DNA from: Candidatus Nanoarchaeia archaeon
Lineage (GTDB): Archaea; Nanobdellota; Nanobdellia; SCGC-AAA011-G17; JAUYJU01
DNA length: 52,620 bases
NCBI GenBank assembly: GCA_030700155.1
Contig: JAUYJU010000017.1
Location: 1-52,620 of the forward strand
Direction of reading: 5' to 3'
How positions within the stretch are numbered: the stretch's first letter is position 1; each line of letters starts with the position of its first letter. Below, piece by piece: positions 9,579-18,698 of the stretch. The translations under genes were made by a program, and so were the position numbers. The notes beneath the pieces are model-generated. The model was not told the DNA's origin. It saw nothing but the letters and a program-made list of their open reading frames with translations, and made no database searches.

Positions 9579-9730
9579 AAGTCCCTGATATTGATTTGGA
9601 AGCTTTGGAAGAATTTAAGAAAAAGAATTTTAAAGATAGATTAGAATTTATAGATAAATACGTTGAGTCATTAAAGAAGAAATCCAATAAAAAATGGAGT
9701 TCTGAACAGAAAGACTTAATGGATGAATAA
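9575..9730 (+). CDS. small protein (51 aa) translationally coupled to the NTase-like gene
   Basis: MKVPDIDLEALEEFKKKNFKDRLEFIDKYVESLKKKSNKKWSSEQKDLMDE*; ATGA overlap with 8979-9578; below the ORF-track length cutoff. Confidence 0.65.
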   Translation: MKVPDIDLEALEEFKKKNFKDRLEFIDKYVESLKKKSNKKWSSEQKDLMDE

Positions 9731-9758
9731 CGCTTCTGAAAATATCAAAAACAATAAC

Positions 9759-9812
9759 CTTACCGTTACATTTTAACAAAAATAGGAAGATTCATATATT
9801 TGTAACGGTAAG
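9759..9812. repeat. perfect 12-bp inverted repeat CTTACCGTTACA / TGTAACGGTAAG, 30-nt spacer
   Basis: Arms 9759-9770 and 9801-9812 read directly from the sequence. Confidence 0.85.
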
Positions 9813-9821
9813 ATAATCTCA

Positions 9822-9958
9822 ATGGTAGTTGTAAGGAAAAGAATCATAGGAAACCAGAAATAATTTTACCTAAAACATACTATACGCAAAAATGGAAAAG
9901 TTTAACAATTAAATTCAAGAAAAAGCGCATAATTAATAGAATAAAAGAAGCTATTTAA
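9822..9958 (+). pseudogene. degenerate remnant resembling the N-terminus of archaeal Fic-type proteins (MVxxRKRxIGNxxYYYLxHTxRxNGKV)
   Basis: Frame 1 reads MVVVRKRIIGNQK*FYLKHTIRKNGKV*..., i.e. the motif broken by an in-frame stop. Family assignment is from memory of the motif. Confidence 0.4.
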
Positions 9959-10020
9959 TTCCTATTTCTTAGCTTACCATATCCTAAGATACAGTTAGGG
10001 AGTACGCTCAAGATAAAGAA

Positions 10021-10143
10021 TCCCGGCGGCGAGATTTGAACTTGCAACCTATCGGGTACGGCTGGTGGAGATTCATAGTTTCTTAGTAGACACTCCATCC
10101 ACATCTACAGCCGATCGCTCTAGCCAGATTGAGCTACGCCGGG
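10021..10143 (-). tRNA. tRNA-Tyr (anticodon GTA) with a ~48-nt intron
   Basis: CCCGGCG TA GCTCAATCTGGCTAGAGC G ATCGG CTGTAG[intron]C CCGAT AGGTT GCAAG TTCAAAT CTCGC CGCCGGG A; C1-G72 as in archaeal tRNA-Tyr; one A-C mismatch in the T stem. Confidence 0.88.
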
Positions 10144-10218
10144 ATAACTAATCAGCCTCAATTTAGTCTTATAAACCTTACGATAATGTTTAAATAATCC
10201 ATTTATCTCAATAATCAA

Positions 10219-10671
10219 ATGGCAAAGAGAGGTACAAGCCTAAATAAAAGATTTGATAACTTAGATAGTAAAATAGTAAACTGGATGAAAAAAGAAGGTC
10301 ATTTATTCTTAAGATACTCTTTAGCAGTAATTTTCATCTGGTTTGGAATCCTAAAACCTTTAGGTTTCAGTCCAGCATTAGATTTAGTAACAAAAACAGT
10401 TTACTGGTTCCCCCCAGAAACATTCGTTCCAATTCTAGGTTGGTGGGAAGTTATTATAGGAATTTGTTTATTATACAAACCATTAATCAGGTTAGGAATA
10501 TTTTTAATGGCGATACAGATGGCAGGAACTTTTTTACCTTTAATTTTGTTACCCGAAATAGTTTACACAAATGGAAATCCTTTTTACTTAACCTTAGAAG
10601 GACAATATATTATTAAAAATTTAGTTATTATTGGTGCAGCAATGGTTATAGGTTCTCACGCAAGAGATTAA
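10219..10671 (+). CDS. DoxX-like small membrane protein
   Basis: 150 aa, several TM segments; LRYSLAVIFIWFGILKPLGFSPA...LGWWEVIIGICLLY. Confidence 0.65.
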   Translation: MAKRGTSLNKRFDNLDSKIVNWMKKEGHLFLRYSLAVIFIWFGILKPLGFSPALDLVTKTVYWFPPETFVPILGWWEVIIGICLLYKPLIRLGIFLMAIQMAGTFLPLILLPEIVYTNGNPFYLTLEGQYIIKNLVIIGAAMVIGSHARD

Positions 10672-10880
10672 TAAACTCTAGGTCTTTTATCTATATCTGC
10701 AAGAGGAATTGTTTTTTCTTGTTTATCTTCTTCAAAAGCATTTTTTAAGGTCTCTCTTTCTTCCTTGCTTAAATGAGTATCTACATATTCTTCTCTAAAA
10801 ATATGTAACTCTCTATCAAGATCGCTAACTTTCTTCTTAACTAATTTCAATTCCTCTAAGATGTCTTCTTTGATGGCCAT
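10668..10880 (-). CDS. hypothetical small coiled-coil protein
   Basis: 70 aa ORF, charged heptad-like sequence. Confidence 0.6.
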   Translation of the reverse strand: MAIKEDILEELKLVKKKVSDLDRELHIFREEYVDTHLSKEERETLKNAFEEDKQEKTIPLADIDKRPRVY

Positions 10881-10942
10881 GTTAATAATAAAGAAAATAT
10901 CCTTTATATAGCTTACGTTAAAAATTCCAAAAATCTTTCAGA

Positions 10943-12355
10943 TTAACGCAAACTAACAGAATTAGATTTATTCAAAACAAATTTAGCTTTCCTGTTGAAA
11001 TATTGAACAGATGCTGGTGGTATTCTTAAATCACCAACAAATGCAACATCACTTATAGCATTATAGCTTAGTACTCTTTCTTCTCCAGGAGCTAAAGTTT
11101 CTAAAGTCCATATCATTCTCATTCCTCTAATTCCTTGTTCAATTTTATCAGGAACTAAAGTACTGTAATGTCCAGTGGGTTTTACAACACTAGGTAATAA
11201 ATCTACAACTTTAACATTATGAACTTCTTTATTATCTCTATTTTTAATATGTAGCATTACTTTCACTTCTTTTTCATCACCAGTACTTCTAATTTTAAAA
11301 AGTCTCTTCTTAACTCTAACACCACGACTTAATACATAAACAACTAATCCAAACAAAGACCCTAAAACAATTAAAATCAACAATCCAGGCTTATAATCAG
11401 TATCAATCTCAATTATATAATCGTCAGCAGGTTCAACTGCAAAGTTCCAAACATAACTTCCACTTATAACTTCTGCATCAGGACTTACACTAGTAAACAA
11501 TCTTGTGAAAAATCCAGCCTGGTAATCAAAAGAACTTTCAACAGGGGCATTTCCTTCATTCAAATTAATGATTATAATTTTTTCAGCTAAAAATCCTTTT
11601 TCAACATCTTCTTTTTCTTTTAAATCAGCATTCCTGCCTACTCTAAAATTAACTTTGCCTTCTCCTTTTAATTCCTCTGCATTATATAATCTACCAACTA
11701 AATTATACTCTCCAGATTTAGTTCCAGGAGGTAAATTAATCTCATAGTATCTCTTTATCTCTTCATTAGGCTCAAAAGAAATAATTTCATTTTCTTTCCA
11801 AACTTCAGAAGTCAAATAAAATTCCAGATTTTCAAATTCAACGTCTCCTCTATTCTTAAGTATAACCTCTAAAGTATTCAGCTTTCCTGGAATAATAAGT
11901 TTTGGAGTTTTTAATACAATTTGAATTAAATCTTTATCAGAAATTACAAAAGTATTCAAAGTAGCACTTGATTTATATTCAGAAGTCAATGATTTTATTT
12001 CTATGGTTGAAGCATGATTCTTATTAGATTCTGCATCATCTAAACTTCTTATGCTTACTTCAGCTTCAGCTGTTTCTTTATAACCTAAGCTTATTATTGC
12101 AGGTTCTATAAGTATTGCTCTAGCAAACTTTGAAAAAGGAAATATATCTAAAGAACCAGGAGTCAATTGAACAATATCCTGCCTGTTTGCATTATTGGTT
12201 ACTCTAATAAGAAATTTAGCTTCCCCTCCAGCAGGTATCTGATCAGTTACTTTTTCTATTTCTATGCTAAACTGATCCTTCTGCTCAGCAGCACTGACTA
12301 TTTGTAAACTCAATAGAATTATCAGTAAAGTTAAAAAAGCCCTTTTCATAATCAC
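10943..12355 (-). CDS. secreted/membrane-anchored protein with Ig-like (NEW3/CARDB-type) domains
   Basis: Signal peptide MKRAFLTLLIILLSLQIVSA; beta-rich ectodomain; TM segment PGLLILIVLGSLFGLVVYVLSRG. Confidence 0.75.
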   Translation of the reverse strand: MIMKRAFLTLLIILLSLQIVSAAEQKDQFSIEIEKVTDQIPAGGEAKFLIRVTNNANRQDIVQLTPGSLDIFPFSKFARAILIEPAIISLGYKETAEAEVSIRSLDDAESNKNHASTIEIKSLTSEYKSSATLNTFVISDKDLIQIVLKTPKLIIPGKLNTLEVILKNRGDVEFENLEFYLTSEVWKENEIISFEPNEEIKRYYEINLPPGTKSGEYNLVGRLYNAEELKGEGKVNFRVGRNADLKEKEDVEKGFLAEKIIIINLNEGNAPVESSFDYQAGFFTRLFTSVSPDAEVISGSYVWNFAVEPADDYIIEIDTDYKPGLLILIVLGSLFGLVVYVLSRGVRVKKRLFKIRSTGDEKEVKVMLHIKNRDNKEVHNVKVVDLLPSVVKPTGHYSTLVPDKIEQGIRGMRMIWTLETLAPGEERVLSYNAISDVAFVGDLRIPPASVQYFNRKAKFVLNKSNSVSLR

Positions 12356-12381
12356 TCTCGAGTGAAGGTGATATTTAAAGA

Positions 12382-12657
12382 TTATTGTAGGTTATTAGTA
12401 TCTTTCATGTAAGGCTTTGAAATTTTATAAGCTCGGTCAATCTTGTCTTTAGCACCATATATTTTAAGTGAAGCAGCATATAATTGATTAGCCAATTGAG
12501 ATCTGCCAGCATTAGCATCAGCGTCAGCTTGAGCAGAGAGATTTTCAGATAGTAAACTAAGAAAATTTCTCAGAATATCGAACCTCATTTTCCCTAATTT
12601 ATCCACTAAATCTTCTAAGCTTCCATTAAAACCTTCTACACTAATTGGATGTTTCAT
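12382..12657 (-). CDS. hypothetical 91-aa helical protein coupled to rad50
   Basis: 4-nt overlap with the rad50 stop region. Confidence 0.75.
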   Translation of the reverse strand: MKHPISVEGFNGSLEDLVDKLGKMRFDILRNFLSLLSENLSAQADADANAGRSQLANQLYAASLKIYGAKDKIDRAYKISKPYMKDTNNLQ

Positions 12658-14711
12658 TCTATTACCTCAGACACATGCTCACTTTTATTTAATCTTATGA
12701 TAGAGTCTACAAAACTTTCAATCTTAGGCTCATGACTAACTAAAATAACCTGTTTAGTATCAATCTCATTAAGAACTTCTCTTACTCTATCTAATTGTTC
12801 AGCAGAAAATCCATCTGTAGGTTCATCCAAGATAAGTAAATCTTTAGTGTTTATAACTGACATTACAGTATTTATAACCTGATTCAAAGCTAATCTATAT
12901 GCTAATGAAGCTGCAGTTTTTTCTCCTCCACTCAAATGTAAAAAATCAGTCTCGTAACCATTTTGTTCAATTACAGGAGTAAATTCTTCATCTAATCTGA
13001 CATTCATTATATCTTCCTCAATTAACATATTAAACCATTTCTGGAATAAAGAATTAAACTCGGAATGAACAGCAAGCATAACCTTCTTCTCCATTATTTC
13101 CATCATCTTCTTGAAATTTTCACTTAACCAATGCTGCAATTCTCCTAAATAAACAATCTTTTCCTTTACTATTTCTTTCTTCTTAATCTCTTTTTTTAAA
13201 TTTTCAATAATTTCCAAAACTAATGTTAATTCTTTATCAATACCGCCTTTCTCAACTTCTAAACTCTTTAAGCGATCGTCTGTCCCTTCTATGATCTCTT
13301 TAATTTCATCATATTTATTTCCTAACTTTCCAAAGGCATCAATTTCTTTATACAGTTCAGCATTTTTAATATTTAAGTCTCCAATATTCTTTTTAATTTC
13401 CTCAGCTTCTTTTATTAGTTTGTCCTTTCTTTCAATCTTCTCAGAAAGGTTGTTATACCTCAATTTATTCATATCGTGTTTTCTCTCTATAATAAGTATT
13501 TCATCATATTCTTTTTTTATAATTTCAAATTCTTTCTCAGAATTAATTCTTTTGACCCTTAACTCTTCCATTTGTTTATTTATCCCTAGAATTAAACTAT
13601 CTTCCCTTTCGGTTATATGGTGTTTATGCTCTTTATTCACTTCTTGTTTGCAAGTAGGACAATTATCTATTGTAATCATCTTGTTTTTTAAGTCTTCAGA
13701 TAACTTTTTCTTAGTATTTAGTTCATTAATTTTTAAATTTAATTTATTTACTTCTTCCTGTAATTCTTTTATTCTTAATTCTCTGTCTACTTTCTTATCC
13801 TTATCAAATCCTTCTCCTTTATCATCATCTATATCCTTCTCTAAAGATTTAATTTGTAAAACTAAAGTTTCAATTTCTTTATGCAACTCAGATTTCTTAC
13901 CTACTAAACTGGTTAGCCTAACATCATTGATTTCAAGTTCTTTTTTAAGTGAATCAAGTCTTTTGATATTATCTTCTATCTTAGCTAAATTTTCCTTATG
14001 CTCATTTATACCTGCAATTAAAGTTTTTAAATCAGCATTTATAACAACAAGTTGCTTCTCCAAATCACCTATTTTTCTTTCTTTTTCAGCCAAATCACTT
14101 TTTTTAACTTCCAAGTCAGCAATCATCCCAGCATATAACTTTCTTTTCTCTTTTAATTTATAATTAACAATATCCACATTCTCTCTGACTCTTTTATATT
14201 TATCAATACCAAATACTTTTCTTAAAGTATCTACTCTGAAATCTTTATCACCTAAAAGAATCTGTTTCATCTCTTCCTGTGGTGTATAAACAGTATATCT
14301 ATATACAAGAGATTTAGATTTTTTTAAAAGTTCAGGGGGGTAATTAAATAACTCCAATATCTTCTGTTTTAATTCAGTTGCAGTTGCATTTCTCATTTCT
14401 CCATCAACAGAAATAAAACCCTCATCTTGGTTTACAGTCTTTCCTCTTTTTAATGATCTTTTAATAATAATATTCTTTCCACCAACTTCAAAATCTAACT
14501 CTACGTGGCCTTTATCAGCACCATTTCTTAACAAAGAACTACCTGTTAACTCTCCAAGCCTCAATCCAAACAAGGCAAAGTCTATTGCTAATAAAATTGA
14601 AGATTTACCAGAACCTATATCTCCTCCTAGCAGAACAGTACCACTAGGAAAGTTTATTTCCTGTTCAACATAACTTCTTATGTTATTTAATTTAATTTTA
14701 TTTAATTTCAT
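12654..14711 (-). CDS. rad50: DNA double-strand break repair ATPase Rad50
   Basis: Walker A GGDIGSGKSSIL, zinc hook CPTC, signature LSGGEKTAASLAYRLALN, Walker B LLILDEPTDGF. Confidence 0.96.
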   Translation of the reverse strand: MKLNKIKLNNIRSYVEQEINFPSGTVLLGGDIGSGKSSILLAIDFALFGLRLGELTGSSLLRNGADKGHVELDFEVGGKNIIIKRSLKRGKTVNQDEGFISVDGEMRNATATELKQKILELFNYPPELLKKSKSLVYRYTVYTPQEEMKQILLGDKDFRVDTLRKVFGIDKYKRVRENVDIVNYKLKEKRKLYAGMIADLEVKKSDLAEKERKIGDLEKQLVVINADLKTLIAGINEHKENLAKIEDNIKRLDSLKKELEINDVRLTSLVGKKSELHKEIETLVLQIKSLEKDIDDDKGEGFDKDKKVDRELRIKELQEEVNKLNLKINELNTKKKLSEDLKNKMITIDNCPTCKQEVNKEHKHHITEREDSLILGINKQMEELRVKRINSEKEFEIIKKEYDEILIIERKHDMNKLRYNNLSEKIERKDKLIKEAEEIKKNIGDLNIKNAELYKEIDAFGKLGNKYDEIKEIIEGTDDRLKSLEVEKGGIDKELTLVLEIIENLKKEIKKKEIVKEKIVYLGELQHWLSENFKKMMEIMEKKVMLAVHSEFNSLFQKWFNMLIEEDIMNVRLDEEFTPVIEQNGYETDFLHLSGGEKTAASLAYRLALNQVINTVMSVINTKDLLILDEPTDGFSAEQLDRVREVLNEIDTKQVILVSHEPKIESFVDSIIRLNKSEHVSEVIE

Positions 14712-15900
14712 CTTCTATACCTAAAATATTAAAAACATCTGTGATTATTCTTTCTTCAAATACAGCTTTCACTTCACCTTCATCTTTTTCTTTATCAAAA
14801 GCAGGTATCAATAACTCAACAAGTTGCTTCTCTCTTTCACTTGTCATTCCATTAAATTGTCCTAAATGTTCCTTAACAACTGATTCTTCAATTTCATCAA
14901 CACTTCCTTCCTGTACTTGAACTTCTTGTAGTTCTTTTGTAGTTAATTTATAGGTATTTTTCATTACAAAACAAGCCTCATTGGCAGCTTCAAACACTTT
15001 ATTAAAATTGATATCTGAAGTTTTTCCAGAATTTAAAACGCCTTCAACTCTTAAAGTAACAATCTTATTTTTCAAATCTTTTTTAGCTAAAGTTTCAATC
15101 ATCTCCATTTCTATATCTAAAGGATTTTTATTATTTGCATTGAATTTAAAACATTCAACATCTTTTATTTTAACAGGAATCCATTTTAAGTTTAATTTAT
15201 CATCACAAATATAAAAACCACCATGCTTGAACTTCTCTATTTCTTTAAAATTATTTGGGAATAACGCCCCAGGATAGGTTATTAATCCATAATCTTCTAC
15301 TTTTTTATCAAAAACAAAGTGTGGGTGTCCTCCAGCATAATAATCAAAATTCCTTGGCATTAATTTATAAGATTCAGCTTCAACAATCTCTAAACCCTCT
15401 GGTTTAAACTCATTTAACATAGTATGGAATAAAAATATCTTAAATCCTTTTTCTTTTTCTAATTTCTCTCTGTTTAATTCTCTTAATTTGTATTTCTCTA
15501 ATCCTCCTTTCTGTCCCAATATTCCAGTTAATTTAACCCCAGTTTTATCTACAGTAAATTCTAATTCTCCATCTTTATATTTGAAAACATTATGTAACAA
15601 TCCAGCTTTTTCCAAAACATCTAACATAGTTTTACCAGAAGGACTCTGATCATGGCTTCCAGGAACAACATAAACATCAATATCTGCTTCTTTTAATTTA
15701 TTTAATATAGCAGCAACATCTTTTATCAAATCAATAGAAGGCAATGGTGTATCAAACAAATCTCCAGCAATTATAACAAAACCAACATTCTCATCAATAC
15801 ATATCTCAATACCTCTGTCAAAAGCATCTACATTAATTCTACGTAAAGCTTCTTCTCTCCAGCCTCCAATGTGTACATCAGAAAAATGTGCAAATTTCAT
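14698..15900 (-). CDS. mre11: DNA double-strand break repair nuclease Mre11
   Basis: MKFAHFSDVHIGG, AGDLFD, GSHDQSPSG, YYAGGHPH phosphoesterase motifs; overlaps rad50. Confidence 0.95.
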   Translation of the reverse strand: MKFAHFSDVHIGGWREEALRRINVDAFDRGIEICIDENVGFVIIAGDLFDTPLPSIDLIKDVAAILNKLKEADIDVYVVPGSHDQSPSGKTMLDVLEKAGLLHNVFKYKDGELEFTVDKTGVKLTGILGQKGGLEKYKLRELNREKLEKEKGFKIFLFHTMLNEFKPEGLEIVEAESYKLMPRNFDYYAGGHPHFVFDKKVEDYGLITYPGALFPNNFKEIEKFKHGGFYICDDKLNLKWIPVKIKDVECFKFNANNKNPLDIEMEMIETLAKKDLKNKIVTLRVEGVLNSGKTSDINFNKVFEAANEACFVMKNTYKLTTKELQEVQVQEGSVDEIEESVVKEHLGQFNGMTSEREKQLVELLIPAFDKEKDEGEVKAVFEERIITDVFNILGIEDEIK

Positions 15901-15946
15901 AAAGCCCCTTTATAACCATAAAAGTTCTAAGTCTTTAAAAGAATTA

Positions 15947-16153
15947 TTATCCTCTAACCATAACATAGACGCCTATAAGAAATAATATTAGTCCAATAAC
16001 CCTGTAACTAAACTCAGTTCTTTTGCTAGGTTTAAAATCAGCACCTAAAAGCTTCTTTGTCTGCCAGATATTAAACTTAATAGCCCAATCAGGCATAACC
16101 AAATAAATCAAACCGCTTGCAATCAATAAAGCAGAAACTAAAACCTCACTCAC
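15947..16153 (-). CDS. small membrane protein
   Basis: 68 aa, 2 predicted TM segments; overlaps the upstream ORF. Confidence 0.65.
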   Translation of the reverse strand: MSEVLVSALLIASGLIYLVMPDWAIKFNIWQTKKLLGADFKPSKRTEFSYRVIGLILFLIGVYVMVRG

Positions 16154-16650
16154 TTGCTTACTCCACAGGTTTTCATGACTATTTTATTAGATAAAGAGTA
16201 TATAGATATTCCTAAAAGTGCAATGGCCAAAACAGAAATTTCTAAACCGCCAAAAGGTAAACTTCCAACAAAACCAGCTCCGCCTAAGATTGCAACTAAT
16301 CCAACCCCGCAACTTGAACAAGCAGGAGCAGCTAAACCTAAAAAGATTCCACCAAAGCCTGTAAAATTGTTTAAACTTCTTAATGTATTTACATGATAAG
16401 CTAACATCGAAACTAAAACTCCAGATAAAACTCCAGCCAAAATAATAGTAGCAACGCTTCTTAACGGCAAAGCACTAAATGTTCCAAAGAAAACTGAACT
16501 GGCAACACCAAAACTGGGTAATCCTAAAAATAACCTGTAATTTACAACAGCAATATTAAACACAATTAAAGCTAAAGCAATTATCAAAGAAAGAACAAGA
16601 TACCTTGGTTTACTATAAACTTCTTTTGAAGCCAATAACACTTTTTTCAT
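16150..16650 (-). CDS. polytopic membrane protein with PACSSCG motif
   Basis: 166 aa; GLAAPACSSCGVGLVAILGGAGFVGSLPFGG. Confidence 0.75.
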   Translation of the reverse strand: MKKVLLASKEVYSKPRYLVLSLIIALALIVFNIAVVNYRLFLGLPSFGVASSVFFGTFSALPLRSVATIILAGVLSGVLVSMLAYHVNTLRSLNNFTGFGGIFLGLAAPACSSCGVGLVAILGGAGFVGSLPFGGLEISVLAIALLGISIYSLSNKIVMKTCGVSK

Positions 16651-16687
16651 AGAACTAAAAAATAATTAACTTATATAAACCTTATCT

Positions 16688-17314
16688 TTAAGCTTTAATA
16701 GTTTCTGGTATATAATCAGGTATTTTAATATCCATAAATTTAGAAGCTTTAGCTTCAAGATCATCAGAATCAACAGTTCTCATAGTAGTTGCCAGGCCCC
16801 TTAATATAGAACTTGAATATCTCTCATAAGGATTGACAAAAATTTTTGAAGATTCCCCTAGTTTTAAGTTATTGACAACAAAGCCTTCTCTTCTAGAATA
16901 ATCAATATAATAAGAGTGAATTCTCCACATAGAAAGTTTTCTTCCATTATTTTGGTTTTTTCCCATGATAAGAACTGTGCCATGGTGAGTTATCATAGCG
17001 ATTTTTCCAGGATAATCCCATTCAACTTCACCAACCACTTCAAAACCTTTTTTTGTCAATAAAGTTTCAAAACGTATTTTTTGTTCACGATAAGCCAAAG
17101 CACATTCATCAACACCACCTACCATATCCCCAATATTAGAACTTAATTCCCCATTACTCATCCTCCTCATATAAACTTCAAGAATTCCTATCTGATCAAA
17201 AATATTTTCAAAGCAATTAAAACTTTCAGCACCTTCAAGATATAAATTATTTCTAGAGGAAACCATACCTCTAAAAAAAGATAGCAAACTAGAATACTCA
17301 ACAGGATCTACCAT
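16688..17314 (-). CDS. hypothetical protein
   Basis: 208 aa uninterrupted ORF. Confidence 0.7.
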   Translation of the reverse strand: MVDPVEYSSLLSFFRGMVSSRNNLYLEGAESFNCFENIFDQIGILEVYMRRMSNGELSSNIGDMVGGVDECALAYREQKIRFETLLTKKGFEVVGEVEWDYPGKIAMITHHGTVLIMGKNQNNGRKLSMWRIHSYYIDYSRREGFVVNNLKLGESSKIFVNPYERYSSSILRGLATTMRTVDSDDLEAKASKFMDIKIPDYIPETIKA

Positions 17315-17345
17315 ACCAGAATAAAGTTATTTAAACTATATAAAA

Positions 17346-18698
17346 TTATTTAAGTTCAATCTTAGTCTGATTCTCTATCAAATGAAGTTCTTTTCCAACC
17401 CTATAACCTAACTTGTCAGTAAGCTTAGTTAAAGGCTCGGTCTTCTTTAAATCACCATGAGAAGGAATTATATTCTCAGGATTAACCATCTTAATCAATT
17501 CTTCCATATCCTTCAAAGAACCATGACCAGAAACATGAACATTAGGATTAGTAGCACTTGTAACAACTCTAACACCTTGTTGTTTGAATGCTTTTTCCAT
17601 TTCAACTCTATTCATTATGTTAGGTTCTACAGGAATAACCATATTAGAAAATATCATAGTGTCATTGGGTGTAAACTTAAAATGTAAACTACCTTTTAAT
17701 ATTCTTGACAATACTGAATTTGGTTCTCCTTGGCCACCGGTAGCAACAATCAAATATTTTTCAGGGCCTTTATCTTTCATCTTCTTTAAAAACTTCTCAA
17801 TCTTAGCCCTATAAGGAATAATTTCAACACCAGGTAAACTTGCAATGCCTAATTCTTCAGCAGAATTAACATATTTGGACATACTTCTTCCCAAGAACAC
17901 AACTTTTCTGTCAATTTGTCTTCCAAAATCTGCAAAGCTTTTTAATCTAGCAATATGGGAAGCAAAACAAGATGCAAATATTGCATTGCCCTCATTAATT
18001 TTATCAACTACAACTTCTTCAACGCCTTCTCTTGCAACTTTTTCACTTGGTGTTCTTCTGTTAGCTCCAGAATATAAAGCATCCATAATAATGGCTTTTA
18101 CTTTTCCTGTTTCTCCTAATTCTTTTAACCTATCATAATCAGGTTTCTTTCCTAAAGTGGGAGTATCATCTAACTTAAAGTCATTAGCATATAAAATAAT
18201 TCCTTTTGGAGTATGTACAGCAACGATTGTGCTGTCAGGAGTTGAATGTGTAACATGAATCAATTCCACAGAAACATCATTGCTTATCTTCATTAATTTT
18301 CCAGTTTTCAAAGTTTTAATTTCATTAGGCACATTATATTCTTCATCTTTAATAGAATTCTTAAGAACTTCAATAGTATAAGGGCTTCCAATCACAGGTG
18401 CTTTATAATTTGGAGCCATAAAAGGAATTGCACCAATATGATCAAGATGACAATGAGAAGGAATTATAGCCTTCACATTATTCTTCCATGAATCAATTAT
18501 CCTATCATCAGGAATCATTCCTAATTGAATCATAGACTTATAATTTAACGTTCTTCTGTCGCCGCCACTTTCTTCAAAATCCATTAATTTCTGCATGTAA
18601 TAACCCATATCAAATAAAACAGCATCGCCGTTAAACTTGACAGCAGTCATGTTTTTTCCAACTTCACTATATCCACCTATTCCGCAAATTTCTATCAA
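17346..18698 (-). CDS. rnj: ribonuclease J (metallo-beta-lactamase/beta-CASP family)
   Basis: IIPSHCHLDHIGAIPFM, GILYANDFKLD, beta-CASP region, VSGHGSLKDMEELIKMVNPENIIPSHGD. Confidence 0.93.
   Translation of the reverse strand: MIEICGIGGYSEVGKNMTAVKFNGDAVLFDMGYYMQKLMDFEESGGDRRTLNYKSMIQLGMIPDDRIIDSWKNNVKAIIPSHCHLDHIGAIPFMAPNYKAPVIGSPYTIEVLKNSIKDEEYNVPNEIKTLKTGKLMKISNDVSVELIHVTHSTPDSTIVAVHTPKGIILYANDFKLDDTPTLGKKPDYDRLKELGETGKVKAIIMDALYSGANRRTPSEKVAREGVEEVVVDKINEGNAIFASCFASHIARLKSFADFGRQIDRKVVFLGRSMSKYVNSAEELGIASLPGVEIIPYRAKIEKFLKKMKDKGPEKYLIVATGGQGEPNSVLSRILKGSLHFKFTPNDTMIFSNMVIPVEPNIMNRVEMEKAFKQQGVRVVTSATNPNVHVSGHGSLKDMEELIKMVNPENIIPSHGDLKKTEPLTKLTDKLGYRVGKELHLIENQTKIELK

Noticed and set aside
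13291-14163. 290-aa plus-strand ORF opposite rad50
   Set aside because: Low-complexity Ser/Phe/Leu antisense of the rad50 coiled coil; no independent evidence of coding.
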